In this document: positions 60,045 to 64,000 of the stretch, piece by piece
Layout: every line of letters begins with the position of its first letter
Position numbering within the stretch: position 1 is the stretch's first letter
NCBI GenBank assembly: GCA_007844125.1
Contig: CM017567.1
Location: 8,578,196-8,642,195 of the forward strand
Length of the DNA: 64,000 nucleotides
Source of the DNA: Sinonovacula constricta
Taxonomy: Eukaryota; Mollusca; Bivalvia; Cardiida; Solecurtidae
Direction: 5' to 3'
Made by a program: the position numbers and the translations under genes
Notes under the pieces: model-generated
Told to the model about the DNA's origin: nothing
The model's database searches: none
The model's input: the letters and a program-made list of their open reading frames with translations, nothing else

Positions 60045-63000
60045 GACTTACAGAATTTTTTTGTTTTGTAGTGCTGTAAACATAGCCATAGTTGCTTGTT
60101 TTTCAGAACTCTTTGATTTCGCTTTGCTACTTGCATCATTTTAATATAACTCACTGCAATGATAAACACTTAGCTAAAGTCTCTTTGCTTAGTTGGAACT
60201 GTGGAAGTTTGCTGTTCCTCTGTCAAAGTGTCCTAGTCATATCAGATTATGGTTATTATATAACTGTGATTGAAAGGTAGCATCAACTGACAGTAATTTT
60301 GACAGCCTTATGCCCTTCACTGACAGGTTTTTTTTTATTGCCACACACTTTACTTTGACAAAGTTAGGGAAGTCTCCTTTGAGCATTTTTTAATATTGGT
60401 TATGGAATGACAGTTAGGATTTTTAGCTCAATTAAAAAAAAAAGTGAAGCGATAGTCATGACCTTGCACATCGGTATTGGTTATCCTTGAAAACTGTTTT
60501 TCTTTTAACTGAAACTTTTCACTATCAAAAGGGACACCCTGGCTTTTATATTGGCACAGTTTTTGGCTCCATATTTTCATAGCTATTGTCATGACTTTTG
60601 GTGTTGGCATAGGTTAACCCGCCATGTCAAGATCTATTTCTTGAAAATTGTCAAAAATACTTGTTCATCATAAAAAGACAAATATATTTCAAAAGGAAAG
60701 GTAACTGTAAAGCTCATTTTTACAGAGTTATATTGCTTTTTTGGAATAACTATTTTCTATGTTGATTACATTTGTTGTAAAGGTCCAAATTTGAAATACA
60801 GGTTTACTATCAGAAGCAGATTCAATTTCGTTAGGGCAAGGTAACCCTAAAATCATTTTGTAACAGTAGGATATCTGTGTGTTTTGGTAAAGTTTAACAG
60901 CTTAAATGAAACTATCCAGCACTAAGAAAAGTGGAGCAGGCTGTCTTCAGGCAGCGCTTGTTTGACTTGGAACTTTCCATGTTAGTTAAGTTTTTGTTAT
61001 GGTAGGTAACAGATAACCTTCTCTCCAGAACTGACTGACAGCTCTTGATCTTTTTTATGACTGGTGTAGTTTGAACACTTCACTTGGGTAAAAAAGATTC
61101 TTTGGTTAAAAAACATATTTACAGCGTCATAAAACAGTTTTATTTATAGTGCATATCTAGTGCCTTAGTTAAGCCTGATATTCTTTGATCTTGGCCCTTC
61201 TGAAAATTACTTGCATTTGAAAGCTAATATCGGTAACAATTTTACAACGTTAATCAATAAATTAATTTATTTGCCACTCAACCTTCAAGCTATGCTGTCC
61301 TTAAAACATACAGGTCTTTGTGAGTTTTTTTTTACTCTTAACCTGCTAAGCACAAGTTGATCACACTTATGTAAAATGTACATAGAGATTTTTCTGCTCC
61401 ATCTGGGAGTGGTCTGATCGGGATCTGCACTACTTGCTGCCAAGTCTTTATCAATATGTCCAGGCAACTTGGCCTTTAGATATCAGAAGATAAGTAAGAA
61501 TTAATATGTGTTGTTACCAGAACGTAGCATGGTAAGGTAAAATGAGAAACTGTCTGCTTGTGAGGTTGACTCCATTCTTCCTTCTGCTCCATGACAGGTA
61601 GAGATTGAGTAGCGTGCCGTGCCACTGACTTAAAAAGTTGGTTGACTGACTCATTCATTGCTACTTCCCGTCTACCTCAGTCACACTCATCATAAGGTTA
61701 CATTTTGCTTTGCTATGCAACAGTAACCACTGCCATCTCTAAAAAGCCATGGGATCATAATGTGGGTCATACATAAAAAATGGTGGCAATAAAAATATGT
61801 TCAGCCTAATTTAAATCTAATAATATTAATATGATTAATATGAAAATATTACAAGGTCCTATGATTACACTTTCTTGCCACATACTGGGTATATTCGGAT
61901 ATGAAAAGGAATAAGACAAAGGTATAAATATGCTAGTCAAAAGTGACAATGGAGACAAGAAATGATCTAAAAAATAGGGCACATTAATTAATAATTATCA
62001 CCTGTAACTGTCTTTCACAAAAGGGCCAACTGGGTGCTTAAAGATTGTGTTCAAAAGTTATGACCAGTTTTTTCCCCCCCTCACACAACAATGTGAATTA
62101 TTGTTACCTAAAAGATCATGCAAAATGCTGTTCTGCATCAAAAGTGAAGATAACACCCTAGTCGGCATTACAAACATGTATTTTCTGTTTCATCCATGCT
62201 GCAAAATTTGCTAAACTAAGAAGACACATGGCCATTTACATTTGAGACCATGGTATTCGGTAAAGGCAAACTGTCAGATACCTCCTTCAAACAGGTTTTC
62301 AGAATTCTAAACTAACACTTCTTGAGGAGTTTCTCAGACAAAAAGTGAAAGGAAAACAGAACAATCCAAGTGAAAACAATTATATTTTATTCTTTAGTTT
62401 AAAGTCCTCAGACATGTGCTCTAAAAGAGAAAGGCACATGACATCAGACATGCTAACTCTTGTTAGCAAGACAGCTTGGTATGGTAGATGTCTGATCTGG
62501 ATGTACACTATTTACCTAAGCCTGGTGGATATGTGTAGCGGGTTAAGAGTTATAAAAAAATATCTGGGGTTGAACAATTGTTGACTTTAACCCTTAGTTG
62601 GCTAATCATGTATTGATATTGCCTTGGCTAATAGTGTAGATCCAGAGTAGCATTCTCCCTGCTGGGAAGTGTCATGTTATGATCTGCAGTATTTGCAGCT
62701 GAGTAGAAATATTTCCAGGCACCTTTGCATGGTGATGTAAGATGACGTAAGAATTAGTTTGTGTAATTAACAAATGTAGCAAGCTAAGGGTTAACTTTTC
62801 TGAGAGCACCGTTGGATTTAGGTGTTTGCTGTCGTCAGTGAAGTGGAACATGGATGATTATTGATATCCTGGGTAGAATGTTGTATTGTGTGGTCTACGC
62901 TTGATACCACTACCTCTGTTGATTTAACCTCATTCAAAGGATTGTAACACCTGTTTTTTTTACTTAGTTCTGATGTAAAAACTGAAATAAGTCTTTTGTC

Positions 63001-64000
63001 AAAGATGTGGGTGTCTTGTAAAATATGAAACTAGTTTCTGTGTCCTGGCAGGATCTATTTATGTTGAGGATTTTTTTGTGTTAGTGTTACTGAGGTTTGG
63101 ATGTAACCTTAGACTACCTTGGTTAAGGTAAGGGAATGAAAGAAGAGAGAAAGGGACAAAGAAAGGAAGGAGAGACTGTAATTTAGGAAGGAGTAAGATA
63201 CATGTGATTTGGGCTATTAACAGAAGGGTAGAGAGAGCTTGATCAAAGAGAGGCTAAGAGGCAGATAAATGAAGATTTTTTACATGGATTTCTAAAGGCC
63301 TTATTTATTGATTGAAATAAAAACTGACAATTAAGAATGGACTTTAGGGCAAGAATGGCAGTTATTGTAACCAAGTGCTTATGTTCTTCTTAGCTCACTT
63401 CTTCTATTTTCTTTTTCTCTTTAGCAAGTATTGCTGGTACCCATATTCTTCATCCCAATGTAACAATGTGATAACTACCGACAGTCAAGGGCTTATGTGA
63501 AATTTGGACTAAATTTCCATCCCCATCCCACATCTCTGACTCCTCTACCTGAATCTTTTCACCATTAACCTCTTAAACATGCATGATATAACTTTATGTT
63601 TTTGTTTTTTGGGTTTTACGGCACACCAACACTTGATAGGTCATACGGCGCCAAATATAACTTTAGTAAATGATATAGATCCATATCAGCCAACATCCAC
63701 TGATGCCTGTCTGATCAGCATCTGCACTATTTGATGTAGGGTCTTAACCAGTATATCTTATAGCCTTTTCAAGTAGCTGTTAACAAGGAGCTTTAATTTA
63801 ATTAGTTATTAGCAAATGGGGCAGGCTCAGAAATAACAAATAGCTAAACATGGCTAGGGTTCAGTTGGGTGACTACAAATGATTGTTATACCAAGCTGTG
63901 CCATGGTACCCAGTTGTGATTTTGTCACAAGGGCCAGTGGACCCTTTGTACGGGTAACCAAGTTAGGGGCCACCTTCTCATGATATCTTGTATTGTGCCC
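60045..64000. other. Gene-poor right end with foldback-family copies
   Basis: No gene recognised. Foldback-family copies lie at about 61345-61440 (CTGCTAAGCACAAGTTGATC ... GGGATCTGCACTACTTGC), 62590-62795 (TAGTGTAGATCCAGAG ... ATGATCTGCAGTATTTGC, ending GCTAAGGGTTAAC) and 63655-63735 (TAGATCCATATCAGCC ... GATCAGCATCTGCACTA). 62095-62280 is a third copy of the 2524 family. 63600-63655 (GGGTTTTACGGCACACC) resembles a repeat common in bivalves. Confidence 0.55.

Overview
The window is eukaryotic, AT-rich nuclear DNA. It has split genes with GT-AG introns, many tRNA-headed SINEs, DNA-transposon remains and at least eight tandem arrays. The repeat content (GACCTTGACC-type repeats, several tRNA-SINE families, small foldback elements) and the protein sequences suggest a marine invertebrate, most likely a bivalve mollusc. 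That is inference; no species can be read from the sequence.

Three genes could be reconstructed exon by exon with matching splice phases. (1) A retinol-dehydrogenase-like SDR on the minus strand has six coding exons between 35071 and 19551 (335 aa). (2) SPPL2, a signal-peptide-peptidase-like intramembrane aspartyl protease, is on the plus strand with a small signal-peptide exon at 22871-22918 and one large exon at 25785-27410 (557 aa). It lies wholly inside the 10.5 kb intron 4 of the SDR gene, on the opposite strand. (3) CCDC89, a coiled-coil protein, is on the minus strand with six coding exons between 47524 and 40800 (355 aa). A probable first exon of an unidentified, possibly mitochondrial, protein sits at 54091-54235 behind an ETS-like site.

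Layout. 1-8.6 kb is intergenic: a 34-bp minisatellite, SINE copies, a 1.5 kb array of 52-bp units, and a repeat with nuclear-receptor-type half-sites. 8.63-12.26 kb is a decayed hAT transposon with a short in-frame minisatellite. 12.3-19.5 kb is intergenic, with a hAT-type MITE, a foldback hairpin, a 195-bp direct duplication and minisatellites. 19.55-35.07 kb holds the SDR gene with SPPL2 nested in it; intron 4 also carries a 1.6 kb transposon and a long-TIR MITE. 35.1-40.8 kb is intergenic. 40.8-47.5 kb is CCDC89. 47.6-64 kb is gene-poor, with SINEs, the candidate first exon, and an inverted pair of about 1.1 kb elements coding for decayed HTH/PHD-like fragments.

The three genes have unrelated roles (lipid/retinoid oxidoreduction, intramembrane proteolysis, a coiled-coil scaffold). 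The strongest structural signal is the antisense nesting of a nearly single-exon SPPL2 in the SDR intron, plus tandem arrays that touch exon boundaries of both minus-strand genes and even supply the last codons of the SDR gene.
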